A stretch of DNA of 64,000 bases from Rhizobium hidalgonense (GCF_002914525.1 NZ_LODW01000059.1:1-64000), one strand, 5' to 3'; shown: positions 16,231-25,429, numbered from the stretch's first letter. Notes: generated by a model not told the origin, from the letters alone. Numbers and translations are program-made.

Positions 16231-17478
16231 TTAAAACTTTGCGAGCCACGCCTTCTCGGTATTGGCAGCGGCATCCTTGGCTGACTGCCCACCGTCGAAC
16301 ATCTTCTGAACTTCCACATTCATGTCGCGCATCAGCTCTTCGGCAACTGGAAGGCCGACGAATTCGTTTGCAGGATAGCCGCTCTGGAAGATTTTGAAAG
16401 CTTCCGCAAAGATCGGGTCAGATTTGACGAAGTCCGGCTTGGCATGGACGTTGCCGGGGAAGGCGTTGGCAATCGACACCAGGCGGCCATTGACGTCAGG
16501 GCTCATCAGATATTCCACAAGCTTCCAGGCTTCCTCCTTATGCTTGCTGCCCTCGCTGATGCCGATGCCCCAGGAGGCATAGGGCATGCCGCGTTTGCCG
16601 GTATAGCCATCGGTGGCCGGCAAGGCGGAGATGCCGAACTTGAGTTTCGGATTGCGCTCGCGGATGAGGTTCACATGGGCGAGGGAATCGACCATCATGC
16701 CGACGCGGCCATTGACGAATTCCTCGACCTTGTCCTGTTCTTTCTTGGCGAAAATGCCGGGAGAAATAACGCCTGCCTTGTTGAGGGAGGCGATATAGTC
16801 GAGCGTGCCGACGACAGCGTCATTTTCGAGGTCGGGCTTGCCAGCCTTCAGCATCGAGGCGCCGGAGGCCCAGACCCAGGACATCACGTCGTTCTGAATG
16901 CCGCTCGGCGACTGCAGCGATAGCGGCAGCACCCAGCCATACTGGTTCTTCGGCGCATCGGTCATCTTCTTCGCAGCTTCGGCAAATTCCGTGCGGGTGG
17001 TCGGCAGCTTGTCGACGCCGGATGCCTTGGCGATATCGAGGTTGACGAAGACGGGATAGACGAAGGATGCCAACGGGAACATCACGCTTTTGCCGTCCAC
17101 CTTGACGATATCGGTGATCTGGCTCTTGTCGTATTTCGCCTGGTCCATCAGTTCGTCCATGGAGGCGATCGCGCCCTGCTTGGCAAGCCCGTTTACCCAG
17201 GCGCCATCCAGGCCCACCACATCACTCAGCGTTCCGGAGGCGGCGCCGACGACGATCTGGTCACGCGTCGTGGCATAGGGTCCGCTGACCAGCGTCACCT
17301 TGATGCCGGGGTTGGCTGCCTCGAAATCGTTCATGATGCCGCGGAGCGCACCGGACGGCATTTCCGGTTCCCACCATTGAATGAATTCGATGGTGGTGTC
17401 GGCAAACGCCGATGTGGCGCAAAGCGCCCACACAGCGGCGGCCGCCCGCATCGTCACGCCGAATTTTCTGATTTTCAT
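16231..17478 (-). CDS. CUT1 sugar ABC transporter, substrate-binding protein
   Basis: 415 residues with a Sec signal peptide (MKIRKFGVTMRAAAAVWALC, cleavage near AFA at residue 26). The mature protein starts DTTIEFIQWWEPEMPSGALR, typical of family 1 carbohydrate-binding proteins. It is the first gene of the leftward importer operon and lies opposite a LacI regulator across a 570-bp intergenic region. The carbohydrate is not identifiable by sequence. The surrounding dehydrogenases, isomerases and esterase suggest a modified sugar or glycoside. Confidence 0.88.
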   Translation of the reverse strand: MKIRKFGVTMRAAAAVWALCATSAFADTTIEFIQWWEPEMPSGALRGIMNDFEAANPGIKVTLVSGPYATTRDQIVVGAASGTLSDVVGLDGAWVNGLAKQGAIASMDELMDQAKYDKSQITDIVKVDGKSVMFPLASFVYPVFVNLDIAKASGVDKLPTTRTEFAEAAKKMTDAPKNQYGWVLPLSLQSPSGIQNDVMSWVWASGASMLKAGKPDLENDAVVGTLDYIASLNKAGVISPGIFAKKEQDKVEEFVNGRVGMMVDSLAHVNLIRERNPKLKFGISALPATDGYTGKRGMPYASWGIGISEGSKHKEEAWKLVEYLMSPDVNGRLVSIANAFPGNVHAKPDFVKSDPIFAEAFKIFQSGYPANEFVGLPVAEELMRDMNVEVQKMFDGGQSAKDAAANTEKAWLAKF

Positions 17479-18048
17479 GTGTGCCTCCCAGAGATTTCAG
17501 TTAATCGATCCTCCTCAAGATCGTAGGCAAAGTAGGGTCCCTGAGGTCCCCGCCTGTCAATGAAGAACTGTCATAGGGAAAAAACGGCAAGCCGGCATTC
17601 ACGGTGTTTCGTATGTTAAGTTATTGATATAACTGAACGAAGTATGTGTACGTCGCTGCTGATTTTTTGCAGCATTTGTGTTGCTTGTGACGCATTTTTT
17701 CTTTACTTTCGTAAACAAATGAAAGTTTGCCCAGCAAAACGAAATACGCGGCGCCATGGTTTCCCGACTGCAGATTTGAATTCAGGGCCTGAAACAAGCC
17801 CATTGTGCAATCACGCGGCGCAGGCTTGCCCAAGGCACAAATGAAAAATATTTCGATTTTCGAAAGACAGGCGTTGGTGGTACCGAAGATGATAGATGAC
17901 GCCGGCTTGCCCGGCGAGTTCCGAAAAATCCGGAAAGCAGATCGTGCTGTACAAATTGCCCCATGCGTGATTTGGCGCGTCGATGAATTTGCTGCCGATG
18001 TGAGATCATTGCGATCCAGCGTGTCGTCGCCCCTCCGATAGGAACTGA
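17479..18048. other. 570-bp divergent intergenic region between importer operon and lacI-type gene
   Basis: AT-richer than its surroundings and without a recognisable gene. It must contain both divergent promoters. It holds an imperfect palindrome at 17616-17637 and several TTTCG/CGAAA words (for example CTTTCGTAAAC near 17706 and AAAACGAAATA near 17738). Short frames inside it show no family features. Confidence 0.6.
17616..17637. promoter_or_regulatory. 22-bp imperfect palindrome, possible operator
   Basis: TTAAGTTAT-TGAT-ATAACTGAA: inner arms AGTTAT/ATAACT are perfect, and the outer TT/AA also pair across one mismatch. It lies about 140 bases upstream of the binding-protein gene (minus strand). 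It lacks the central CG usual for LacI-family operators, so its regulator is uncertain. Confidence 0.4.
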
Positions 18049-19083
18049 ATGGCCAAGAAGAGTTATAAATCGATGGACGACTTCGCGGCCGCCTCTGGCG
18101 TATCGCGTCCGACATTGTCGAAGTTTTTCGATGATCCCTCGCAGATCAAGGAGGTGACCCGCAAGCGGATCGAGGCGGCTCTCAAGAAGTCGAATTTCGA
18201 GCCCAACCTTTTCGCGCGGCACCTCAATCGCAAGCGGACCAGGAATATCGGGATTCTTGTCCCGACCATGTCGGATCCCTTTTATGTGCAAGTCGTTTCG
18301 CTGATCGAGCTGGAGTTGCGCGAAAAGGGGTTCTGGCCTGTCCAGATCTCTTCGCACACGCGGCCGGAATTGGAGGCGGAGGCGGTCAGGACCTTGCTCT
18401 CGCTGAAGGTCGCCGGCGCGATCGTGGCGCCGCTCGGAGCCGGTTCGCGCCGTTCCGCGTTGGAAAGATTAAAGGATGCGATTCCAGTCGTCTGTTTCGA
18501 CAATCCTGCCAGCGCTGACCTTCCTTATGTCGGCAACGACAATGCGCAAAGCATGGCAGCCATCGTGCAATATCTCTGCCGGTCCGGTGAGCCACCGATA
18601 TTCCTGGAAATCCCGCATATGACGGAAAATGCCGGCGAACGGCAGGCGAGTTACCGCGCGACCATGGTGAGGGAGGGACATTCGCCGCTGGTCATCGATT
18701 GCGACGCGCCACCCTCCTGGGAGTTCGAGCGCCTCGGATACGAGCAGATGCAGAGGATGCTCGCGAAAGGCAGCCTTCCCGGCAAAACGCTTCTCTGCGC
18801 AAACGACCGGTTCGCTTTCGGCGCGATGGCGGCGGCATTCGCTTCGGGACTGAAGATCGGCCGCAACGATGGCTGTGACGTGCGCATTGCCGGGCACGAC
18901 GACCACCCGTTGAGCCGATATACCTGTCCGTCGCTGACGACCATGGCTCAGAATGCGTCCGAAATCGCCGCGAAATCCGTGGAGCTTTTACTGGCGCACA
19001 TCGAGAGCGAGGACGACGGAACGACACCCGCGACGAACAAGGTGATCCTCGAAGCGACGCTTGTTATGCGCGACTCGGCTTGA
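18049..19083 (+). CDS. LacI-family transcriptional regulator
   Basis: 344 residues. The N-terminal helix-turn-helix (SMDDFAAASGVSRPTLSKFF, residues 8-27) and the hinge helix region (NLFARHLNRKRTRNIGILVP) are LacI hallmarks. The C-terminal periplasmic-binding-like domain follows (GAIVAP, VVCFDNP, ANDRFAFGAMAA, RIAGHDDHPLSRY). AGGAAC precedes ATG 18049. It is divergent from the CUT1 importer operon and probably controls it, and perhaps the neighbouring catabolic genes, in response to the imported sugar or a product of it. Confidence 0.9.
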   Translation: MAKKSYKSMDDFAAASGVSRPTLSKFFDDPSQIKEVTRKRIEAALKKSNFEPNLFARHLNRKRTRNIGILVPTMSDPFYVQVVSLIELELREKGFWPVQISSHTRPELEAEAVRTLLSLKVAGAIVAPLGAGSRRSALERLKDAIPVVCFDNPASADLPYVGNDNAQSMAAIVQYLCRSGEPPIFLEIPHMTENAGERQASYRATMVREGHSPLVIDCDAPPSWEFERLGYEQMQRMLAKGSLPGKTLLCANDRFAFGAMAAAFASGLKIGRNDGCDVRIAGHDDHPLSRYTCPSLTTMAQNASEIAAKSVELLLAHIESEDDGTTPATNKVILEATLVMRDSA

Positions 19084-19104
19084 GATCCAATCGCGGCTAC
19101 GGCT

Positions 19105-20040
19105 TCAGCGGGTAAGCGCAGGGTCCATGCCGCGCCACGCCATTGCAATGGCTTCAATGGCCTCTTGGGCCTCCGGAATGGCTCGTCTTTTCGATACGAA
19201 GCCATGGATCTGTCCGGGCCAGGTCCGGCTTATGGCCTGCGCTTCGGAACGGAGCCGCTCGGCATAGGCGGCGCCTTCGTCGAACAACACGTCGTGTCCG
19301 GCAAGGATGACGAAGGCCGGTGCCACACCCGTCAGCGACGCCGCGCTTAGCGGCGAGGCCCGCCAGTCCACCATGCTCCCGGCTTGCGGCAGATAGTGGT
19401 CTCGAAACCATTTCATCGCCGCTGCGGTCAGGCCGAAACCTGATGCGTAGTGTGAATAGCTGTCGGCAACCTGCAACTGGTCGGTCACCGGATAGAGCAA
19501 CACCTGGCCGATGATATCAGGCACCTGTCCGTCGCGTGCGAGCAGAGCGATGACGGCGGCGAGATTTCCGCCGGCGCTATCACCGGCGACGACAATTCGC
19601 AAGGGATCGACGCCGAGTGCGTCAGCCTGATCCGTCATCCAGACGAGTGTCGCTGCGCAGTCTTCGATCGCTGCCGGAAAGGGATGTTCCGGGGCGAGGC
19701 GGTAGTCGGGCGAAACCACGACGGCGCCGGCCATATTGGCGAGGCTCCGGCAAATATCCTCGTGGGTTTCCGGTGCGCCGATCACAAATCCGCCGCCATG
19801 GAGATAAAGCATGGCGGGCGCTGCCTGGCGCGGCGCGCTTCGGCCGCGCCATATCTTCAACCTGATTGCGCCGGCATACCTTTCCCGGACCTCCGCCACG
19901 TCTTCGAGCGGCCACTGGATGTCTGCGAAACTGTTTAGATACTGTCGCCTCGCCAGCGCCGGCGTGCAGCTTTCCACAGGCTCTTGCGGATCGCCCGGCC
20001 ATTCAAGTGCAAGTCTTGCAGATCCATCCAGTTGCGTCAT
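19105..20040 (-). CDS. Alpha/beta hydrolase, hormone-sensitive-lipase family esterase
   Basis: 311 residues, no signal peptide, so cytoplasmic. The oxyanion-hole motif HGGGF is at residues 81-85 and the nucleophile elbow GDSAGG has Ser155. YRLAPEHPFPAA (residues 113-124) is the family signature, and the catalytic Asp and His lie near the C-terminus (GHDVLFDEG; GQIHGF). Such enzymes hydrolyse short acyl esters or lactone-like esters. The start overlaps the upstream dehydrogenase stop by 4 bases, so the two are translationally coupled. A role in deacylating an imported sugar ester, or opening a lactone made by the dehydrogenase, is plausible but inferred. Confidence 0.85.
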   Translation of the reverse strand: MTQLDGSARLALEWPGDPQEPVESCTPALARRQYLNSFADIQWPLEDVAEVRERYAGAIRLKIWRGRSAPRQAAPAMLYLHGGGFVIGAPETHEDICRSLANMAGAVVVSPDYRLAPEHPFPAAIEDCAATLVWMTDQADALGVDPLRIVVAGDSAGGNLAAVIALLARDGQVPDIIGQVLLYPVTDQLQVADSYSHYASGFGLTAAAMKWFRDHYLPQAGSMVDWRASPLSAASLTGVAPAFVILAGHDVLFDEGAAYAERLRSEAQAISRTWPGQIHGFVSKRRAIPEAQEAIEAIAMAWRGMDPALTR

Positions 20041-21185
20041 GCCAGCAAGCTCCTTGCTTCGTCTTCTTTCAATTCCCTCGGCTGCACGACAGTCCCGGGG
20101 ATGGTCTGCGCGACACCGGTTTCACCGGCGCGAAGGATTGCCTCCATGACGTCGAGCACATGCAGCGCGAGCTCGCCCGAGGCACGGGGCGCACGACCTT
20201 CGATGATGGCGCGCGCGAGATCGGCAAGACCAAGCATGCGATAGTTAGCACGATCAGGCGCTGCGACCGGCCAATTGACCGCGCCGAAGAGTGCGCCTGA
20301 TGTATCCGTTTCCTGCCAGGGCGCGCCCCGGCTGGAGAACGCGACGCGGCCGCCGAAATTATCCGGGTCGGGCAGGCGCAGCGAGCCTTCGGTGCCGTGC
20401 AGCTCGATCGGGTGGTTCGAGTGGCGGAACACGTCCCACGAAGTGCCGAAGGTGACCGTGGCGCCGCAGTCGAATTCCAGCAGCGAAAGCACGCTGGTCG
20501 GCGTGCCAACCTTGAATGTGGTGCCCTGCTTCGGCCCCTCGGCGGTGATCAGCCGCTCCTTCTGCCCGCTTGTAGCGACGGCCTGTACGCGGCGGATCGG
20601 CCCCATCAGATTGACCATCATCGTGAGATAATAGGGACCCATGTCCATGACCGGGCCTGCCCCGGCCTGGTAATAGAAGCATGGATCCGGATGCCAGTGC
20701 TCCATGCCGCGGCCCATCATGAAGGCTGTTCCCGTCACCGGCTTGCCGATGGCGCCGGCCTCCATCTGCCACCGGGCATGACGTCCGGCCGCCCCCAGGA
20801 ACGTGTCGGGCGCCGAACCGAGCATGAGGCTCTTTTCGGCGGCCGCGTTCACCAATCGGCGTCCCTCCGCGGCCGTGACGCCGAGCGGCTTCTCGGTGAA
20901 GACATGTTTGCCCGCCGACAGCGCCCGCATCGAGACATCGAAATGTGCAGCCGGAATCGTCAGGTTGAGGACGAGGTCGATGTTCTTGTCGTCGATCAGA
21001 TCATCGACGTCGGCCGCACGCAAATTGAACTCAGATGCACGGCGCTTGGCGGCGTCGGCGTTGAGATCTGCGCAGGCGGTGATTTCGACGCCGCGAAACA
21101 GCGGCGCGTTGCGCATATAGGCGAGCGAAATGCTGCCGCATCCCACAACGCCGATTCTAAGTTTCATATTATTCGCCTGTGCCAT
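20037..21185 (-). CDS. Gfo/Idh/MocA-family NAD(P)-dependent sugar dehydrogenase
   Basis: Up to 382 residues; the true start may be the ATG at 21167 (MKLRIGVVGCGSIS), six codons in, which places the Rossmann glycine motif at the usual distance. Conserved features are EKPLGV (the family Lys-Pro), YYQAGAGPVMDMGPYYL in the catalytic domain, and a late HxxD-like region. The family oxidises or reduces sugars, inositols and glycosides, often at C3. It is divergent from a TIM-barrel isomerase gene at 21464, a pairing typical of inositol and 3-keto-glycoside metabolism. Confidence 0.87.
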   Translation of the reverse strand: MAQANNMKLRIGVVGCGSISLAYMRNAPLFRGVEITACADLNADAAKRRASEFNLRAADVDDLIDDKNIDLVLNLTIPAAHFDVSMRALSAGKHVFTEKPLGVTAAEGRRLVNAAAEKSLMLGSAPDTFLGAAGRHARWQMEAGAIGKPVTGTAFMMGRGMEHWHPDPCFYYQAGAGPVMDMGPYYLTMMVNLMGPIRRVQAVATSGQKERLITAEGPKQGTTFKVGTPTSVLSLLEFDCGATVTFGTSWDVFRHSNHPIELHGTEGSLRLPDPDNFGGRVAFSSRGAPWQETDTSGALFGAVNWPVAAPDRANYRMLGLADLARAIIEGRAPRASGELALHVLDVMEAILRAGETGVAQTIPGTVVQPRELKEDEARSLLA

Positions 21186-21259
21186 CTAAGAACCTGACCT
21201 TGCCGTTTCGTGCTCGGAGAGTTGGGGATTTTTTGCGTCGGAGGCGCGAGGAAGAAATT

Positions 21260-21279
21260 ATGTTGACGCACGCTAACAT
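21260..21279. promoter_or_regulatory. 20-bp imperfect palindrome in the dehydrogenase/isomerase divergent promoter region
   Basis: ATGTTGACGCACGCTAACAT has paired ends ATGTT/AACAT and symmetrically placed CG steps. It lies between the divergent genes ending at 21185 (minus strand) and starting at 21464. The spacing and end words are compatible with a LacI-family operator, so the regulator encoded at 18049 is a candidate. This is a by-eye call. Confidence 0.35.
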
Positions 21280-21463
21280 TTTCCCCTACGAAATGACAAG
21301 ACGTTGGCAGGCGTCGTAAGATCCGATGACGAACTCTCCGTTCGCGATCTCGACCGCCTCGTGAAGGGTGACTTTCTGCAAGGTGGGCGCCAATGCCCAC
21401 AATGATCGGCTTCGCTCCGACTTCGATATCGGCTGTCAAAAACGAGTAGGTCAGGACCAAGAT

Positions 21464-22282
21464 ATGAACAATGCTGAGCTGAAGATCGGCTGCCAGACAT
21501 TCACCTGGGAAATGCTGGGTAAGGGCTGGCGCGGCGGGCCGGATGATCTGGTGCGCGCCATCGCCGATGGCGGGTATGCCGGTCTCGAAATCACCGACAC
21601 GATGATCGGTTACTACGCGCTTAGGCCCGCCGACTTCGCCCGGACTCTCGCGGTTGCCGGCCTGACGCTGGTTTCCTTTGCCTTCGGCTCGGGCAGCGGC
21701 TTCACGGTGGCGGAAAAGATTGCCTCCGATCTGGAGGCGGCGCGGCGATGGGTAGATTTCGTAGCGCACTTTCCCGGTGCGATGGTGTCGATGGGCTCGG
21801 CCACCGTCGTTTCGGACGGCCGGCGTGATGAGAAATTCGCGATTGCGGCTGAGTGCTATAATCGGGCGACCGAGATCGGACGCTCGGCCAGCGTCGCCGT
21901 TGCCGTCCACCCTTCCTCGCACCACAATACGCTGCTCTTCACCCGCAACGACTATGATCGGCTGTTTGCTCTGCTGGATCCGCGGGTAGGTTGGGTGCCG
22001 GATACCGGCCATATTCTGCGTGGCGGCCAACAGGTCGACGATACGCTTTCGACCCACCGGGACCGCATCCGCTACGTGCATCTGAAGGATGTCGACGCCG
22101 GCGGGATCTGGGTAATGCTCGGCGAAGGTGTCTGCAATGTGCCTGCTGTGATTTCGGCCGTTCGGGAGGCACCGCTGTTCGCCGGCTGGATCGTAGTAGA
22201 GGAAGAATCGGACCATGCCGGAACCGATCCTGCCGCGGCGGTTCGCAAGAACCGCGAGACGCTTCGACGACTGGGGTTTTAG
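21464..22282 (+). CDS. Sugar phosphate isomerase/epimerase (xylose-isomerase-like TIM barrel, IolE type)
   Basis: 272 residues from ATG 21464 (AGGA about 7 bases upstream). It is a TIM-barrel protein of the AP_endonuc_2 family: LKIGCQTFTWEML at the start, GGYAGLEITD, VAVHPSSHHNTL, GWVPDTGHILRGG, RYVHLKDVD and VVEEESDH near the end. These are the metal-binding strands of the IolE/hydroxypyruvate-isomerase/keto-sugar-epimerase group. Paired with a divergent Gfo/Idh/MocA dehydrogenase, it may epimerise or dehydrate a keto-sugar intermediate. Inosose dehydratase is one alternative, but no other iol gene is nearby. Confidence 0.85.
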   Translation: MNNAELKIGCQTFTWEMLGKGWRGGPDDLVRAIADGGYAGLEITDTMIGYYALRPADFARTLAVAGLTLVSFAFGSGSGFTVAEKIASDLEAARRWVDFVAHFPGAMVSMGSATVVSDGRRDEKFAIAAECYNRATEIGRSASVAVAVHPSSHHNTLLFTRNDYDRLFALLDPRVGWVPDTGHILRGGQQVDDTLSTHRDRIRYVHLKDVDAGGIWVMLGEGVCNVPAVISAVREAPLFAGWIVVEEESDHAGTDPAAAVRKNRETLRRLGF

Positions 22283-22368
22283 CCGACTGCGTTTCCCCGG
22301 TCTGGCCGAAACCTTTCGCGAGCGCCCAAACCCCTCCAGGCTCCGTTCGAAACTGGGCAGGCTGCCTG

Positions 22369-23130
22369 TCACGCGTAACGCACCTCCACGCCGAGTTTTT
22401 CCAGTCGGTGGCGAATGCTGTGTGGCATGTTGCTGTCGGTGATGATCAGATCGACACGCGACAGCGAGAAGGCTTTGGAGGAGGCGCCGATGTCGAACTT
22501 GCTCGAATCCGCCACGAGCACGACGCGCCGGGCCATGCGAACCAGGTTGCGCTTGGTGCGCGCAATATCCTCGGAAACATCGACGACGTCGAAGGCCTGA
22601 TCGATTGCATGGGCGCTGACAAAGGCCTGGTGGGCGACGAGTCCGCCGACCGCCTTGTCGGAATCCGAGACGATCGTGCTGACGGTGCTCGGAAACACCC
22701 GGCCGCCGATCATGTGCACGTCGAGCCCCGGCCGGTACATCAGATGCTGGGCGATGTTCATCGCCGTCGTCGCGACCACGACATTGTTGACCGGCGGCAT
22801 CTGCATGGCCACCTGCAGCAGCGTTGAGCCGCTGTCGAAGACAATCGACTGATTGTCGATGATCTGCCGCGCCGCCATTTGGGCGATGCGTCGCTTCGCA
22901 TCGAAGTTGCGCTGCATGCGTTCCTCGAAGGCTGCTGCCGGCGAGTCGGATGGCAGGGCGATTGCCCCGCCATGCGTTTTGATCAGCTGCTTCTTGGCGT
23001 CCATGATTTCGAGGTCGGAGCGGATCGTGACTTCCGAGACCTCGAAGAATTCCGCGAGCTGCCGGGTGCGTGCCTGACCGACCCGTTGAAGTTCCAGCAT
23101 GATCTGCTGCCGCCTCTGTTCTGCAAGCAT
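22369..23130 (-). CDS. DeoR-family transcriptional regulator
   Basis: 253 residues. The N-terminal helix-turn-helix (RRQQIMLELQRVGQARTRQL, then FEVSEVTIRSDLEIMDAKKQLIKTHGG, residues 6-56) is DeoR-type. The C-terminal domain shows FDSGSTLLQVA, ATTAMNIAQHL, IGGRVF and LVADSSKF, the phosphosugar-sensing fold. It is divergent from the aldolase-kinase operon at 23361 and probably represses it. Exact direct repeats in the 230-bp gap (23174 and 23267) look like its sites. Confidence 0.87.
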   Translation of the reverse strand: MLAEQRRQQIMLELQRVGQARTRQLAEFFEVSEVTIRSDLEIMDAKKQLIKTHGGAIALPSDSPAAAFEERMQRNFDAKRRIAQMAARQIIDNQSIVFDSGSTLLQVAMQMPPVNNVVVATTAMNIAQHLMYRPGLDVHMIGGRVFPSTVSTIVSDSDKAVGGLVAHQAFVSAHAIDQAFDVVDVSEDIARTKRNLVRMARRVVLVADSSKFDIGASSKAFSLSRVDLIITDSNMPHSIRHRLEKLGVEVRYA

Positions 23131-23173
23131 ATGTGATCCCGACCAGCCGCTATTGGCGACATCCTGACTTTTG

Positions 23174-23277
23174 AAAAACGAAAGTTCGCCGCCTTGGTTT
23201 TCGGCTCATCCAGTAGAAATAGCGCCTTAGCGGCGGAAATGCACGTTGAAAATTCGGCATTCACCCAAAAACGAAAG
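23174..23277. promoter_or_regulatory. Direct repeats AAAAACGAAAG (x2), probable DeoR-family operators
   Basis: The 11-mer AAAAACGAAAG occurs exactly at 23174-23184 and 23267-23277, 93 bp apart. The second is followed by AAATCGAAAT. On the other strand this reads CTTTCGTTTTT, the CTTTC/TTTCG-type direct repeat seen in operators of several DeoR-family sugar regulators. One copy lies near each of the divergent genes. Confidence 0.55.
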
Positions 23278-23360
23278 AAATCGAAATATTGAATGTTTGT
23301 TTATTTTCGAGTTAGGGTTTTCTCAGCCTCGCCATCAGCAATCACAAAGGAAGTATCGCC

Positions 23361-24161
23361 ATGGGTCTCGGCACCAAAATCCGCCTCGCACGCCTGTTCT
23401 CGAATCCATCGGGCCATCTGTTCGGAGGCGCGGTTGATCACTTTGTCGGTTATGGCAATGTGCGTGAGGGCGGGCTTGCCGATCTGCCGGGCGCGCTCAA
23501 ACGCGTGATGGCCGGAGGCCCCGACTACATCAGCATCCAGCCGGGTGCGGCGCGCCACCTCTGGTCGGATTATGCCGGAAAGGCAGCGCTCGTCATTCAG
23601 GGCGGCTGCTTCACCGCCGACGACCGCATTCGACAGCTCATTGCCACCCCGGAAGACGCGGTGCGTTATGGTGCGGATGCGCTGGCTGTTGCCATTCCCG
23701 TGCGCGGCGCCACCGAAGGAGAATACATCCGCTGGCTTACCGACACGGTCAACGCCGCCGCCCGCTTCGAGATGCCGGTCGTCGCCCATGTCTATCCCCG
23801 CGATTTCTCCGACGGCGGCAAGATCGTGTTCACCCCGGATGAGATTGCTTACGCGGTGCGCATCGGCTTCGAGGCCGGTGTCGACGTGATCAAGGTCGGC
23901 TACACCGGCGATTTCGAGTCCTTCCGCGAGACCGTTGCGACTTGCCCTATACCCGTGGTGATCGCCGGCGGCCCGAAGACCGATACGCTGCTCGGAGCGC
24001 TCATCCAGACTTCGGAAGCATTGCGGGCCGGAGCCAAAGGCGCGGTCGTCGGCCGCAACCTTTGGGGTCACGGCGATACGACCATGGCCGCGCGCGCCTT
24101 CAAGCTCGTCATTCACAAGGGGATGGCGCCGGAGGATGCGCTGGCTGCGGCCGGTGCTTGA
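23361..24161 (+). CDS. DeoC/LacD/FbaB-type class I aldolase
   Basis: 266 residues, TIM barrel of the DeoC/FbaB/LsrF group. The likely Schiff-base Lys is residue 178 (VDVIKVGYTGD), and the phosphate-binding strands IPVVIAGGPKTD and GAKGAVVGRNLWGH come late, as in FbaB and LsrF. The N-terminal GAVDHFVGYGNVREGGLADL also matches that group. It would cleave a phosphorylated keto-sugar. Directly after it (4 bases) is a PfkB kinase that could make the substrate. GGAAG precedes the start. Fructose-1,6-bisphosphate, tagatose-bisphosphate or a sulfo/deoxy analogue are all possible. Confidence 0.8.
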   Translation: MGLGTKIRLARLFSNPSGHLFGGAVDHFVGYGNVREGGLADLPGALKRVMAGGPDYISIQPGAARHLWSDYAGKAALVIQGGCFTADDRIRQLIATPEDAVRYGADALAVAIPVRGATEGEYIRWLTDTVNAAARFEMPVVAHVYPRDFSDGGKIVFTPDEIAYAVRIGFEAGVDVIKVGYTGDFESFRETVATCPIPVVIAGGPKTDTLLGALIQTSEALRAGAKGAVVGRNLWGHGDTTMAARAFKLVIHKGMAPEDALAAAGA

Positions 24162-24164
24162 GAG

Positions 24165-25097
24165 GTGTCGCGCCCTTTCCAGGTTCTGGGCTTCGGCGCC
24201 CTTGCCATCGATGACATCATCTATGTCGATCGCGGGCTTTCGGCCGGCAAGGGGAAGGTGACGAAGCGTGCCACCGACCATGGCGGCAATGTGGCGACGG
24301 CTCTTGTTGCCGTCGCCCGGCTCGGCGGGCGCGCCGGCTTCATCGGCTGGCTTGGCGATAAGCCGGCGGACGATGTAGCCGGTGCCGAACTCGAGCGTGA
24401 CGGCGTCGACATATCACTTGCACCCCGCCACGCCGATGCGGCGCCGATCCGCTCCGTAATTACGGTCGGCCCTGACGGCGACCGGTTCATAGCCTATGAC
24501 GACGATGTGCTGCACGGCACCTCGGATGCGCTGCCCGACCACGTTCTGACCCAGGCCCCGGTATTGCTGATCGATGGCTATGCCACCCATTCGGAAAGTG
24601 TCGTGGCGCGGGCCCGCGCGCTTGGCCTTGCCGTGATCGCCGATATCGAATGGACAGTCGGCACTGCGACGGACCGCATCCTGGCTTTCGCCGATCATCT
24701 GGTGCTCCCGCTCGCCTTCGGGCAGCAATACACCGGTGAGGGTGATCCCACGATGATCCTCGACAGGCTCTGGTCCGCAGATCGCTCCGCTGTTGTCCTG
24801 ACCGATGGCGAGCGCGGGACCTATCTCCGCCAGAGCGGTGATTCCGTCAGGTGGCATTTGCCGGCCTATGCGGTTCAGGCGGTCGACACGACCGGCGCCG
24901 GCGATTGTTTTCACGGCGCCTACGCTCTTGCGCTTGCCGCGGGAAAGAGCCCGCTTGATTGCGTAGCCTATGCCACGGCGGCTGCCGCCATTTCCGTGAC
25001 CGCACGGGGAGGGCGCAGGGGCTTACCGGACAATCGGACGTGCCTGGCATGGATGGCGGCCGAGAACGCACCAATGCCGATCCCGATGCCCGGATAA
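24165..25097 (+). CDS. PfkB-family carbohydrate kinase
   Basis: 310 residues from GTG 24165, only 3 bases after the aldolase stop, so probably coupled. The PfkB signature 2 DTTGAGDCFHGA has catalytic Asp247. The N-terminal GFGALAIDDIIYVDRGLSAG and HGGNVATALVAVARLGG are the sugar-binding lid and the first signature. It most likely phosphorylates a ketose or ketose-phosphate for the adjacent aldolase. It is only distantly similar to the other PfkB protein at 6363. Confidence 0.87.
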   Translation: MSRPFQVLGFGALAIDDIIYVDRGLSAGKGKVTKRATDHGGNVATALVAVARLGGRAGFIGWLGDKPADDVAGAELERDGVDISLAPRHADAAPIRSVITVGPDGDRFIAYDDDVLHGTSDALPDHVLTQAPVLLIDGYATHSESVVARARALGLAVIADIEWTVGTATDRILAFADHLVLPLAFGQQYTGEGDPTMILDRLWSADRSAVVLTDGERGTYLRQSGDSVRWHLPAYAVQAVDTTGAGDCFHGAYALALAAGKSPLDCVAYATAAAAISVTARGGRRGLPDNRTCLAWMAAENAPMPIPMPG

Positions 25098-25429
25098 GCG
25101 TCTTCCGGATATGAGCCAGGTCCACGCGGTGACCAATGTCGATGCTGGTCGACTCACGGCTGATGAAAAATCATCGCTTGGCGAGATCTCAATGCCCGCC
25201 AAGCCCGCCAAAAAGTTACGCGCGATAAAAAATATAATCTCGCAAATAAAACGAATAAAATCGTTAAATTTCAGTTTGATAATCGGAATAGGCGGGCGCT
25301 CGCCGCGAGGCAGACTTCGATTCTTTTATTGACTTTGACGCCCAGTCCTGAGCCTTCTTGTCGAAAGGGTCGGAGACGGCAGGGGGCGCCGTTTGAGATC
25401 TGTTCCGGACTGATGCGGGAGGACGAGAC
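25098..25429. other. AT-rich 330-bp intergenic region upstream of the orphan ABC ATPase
   Basis: The middle (25210-25290) is strikingly A/T-rich for this genome (runs such as ATAAAAAATATAATC) and holds AACGA-ATAAAA-TCGTT (25250-25265), a 5-bp inverted repeat. Promoter elements for the ATPase operon probably lie here. I see no gene. Confidence 0.5.

Noticed and set aside
21464..22282. Inositol catabolism (iol) locus suggested by the IolE-like protein and Gfo/Idh dehydrogenases
   Set aside because: No iolB, iolC, iolD or iolR-type genes are present, and the DeoC/LacD aldolase is not clearly IolJ, so the label would be overreach.
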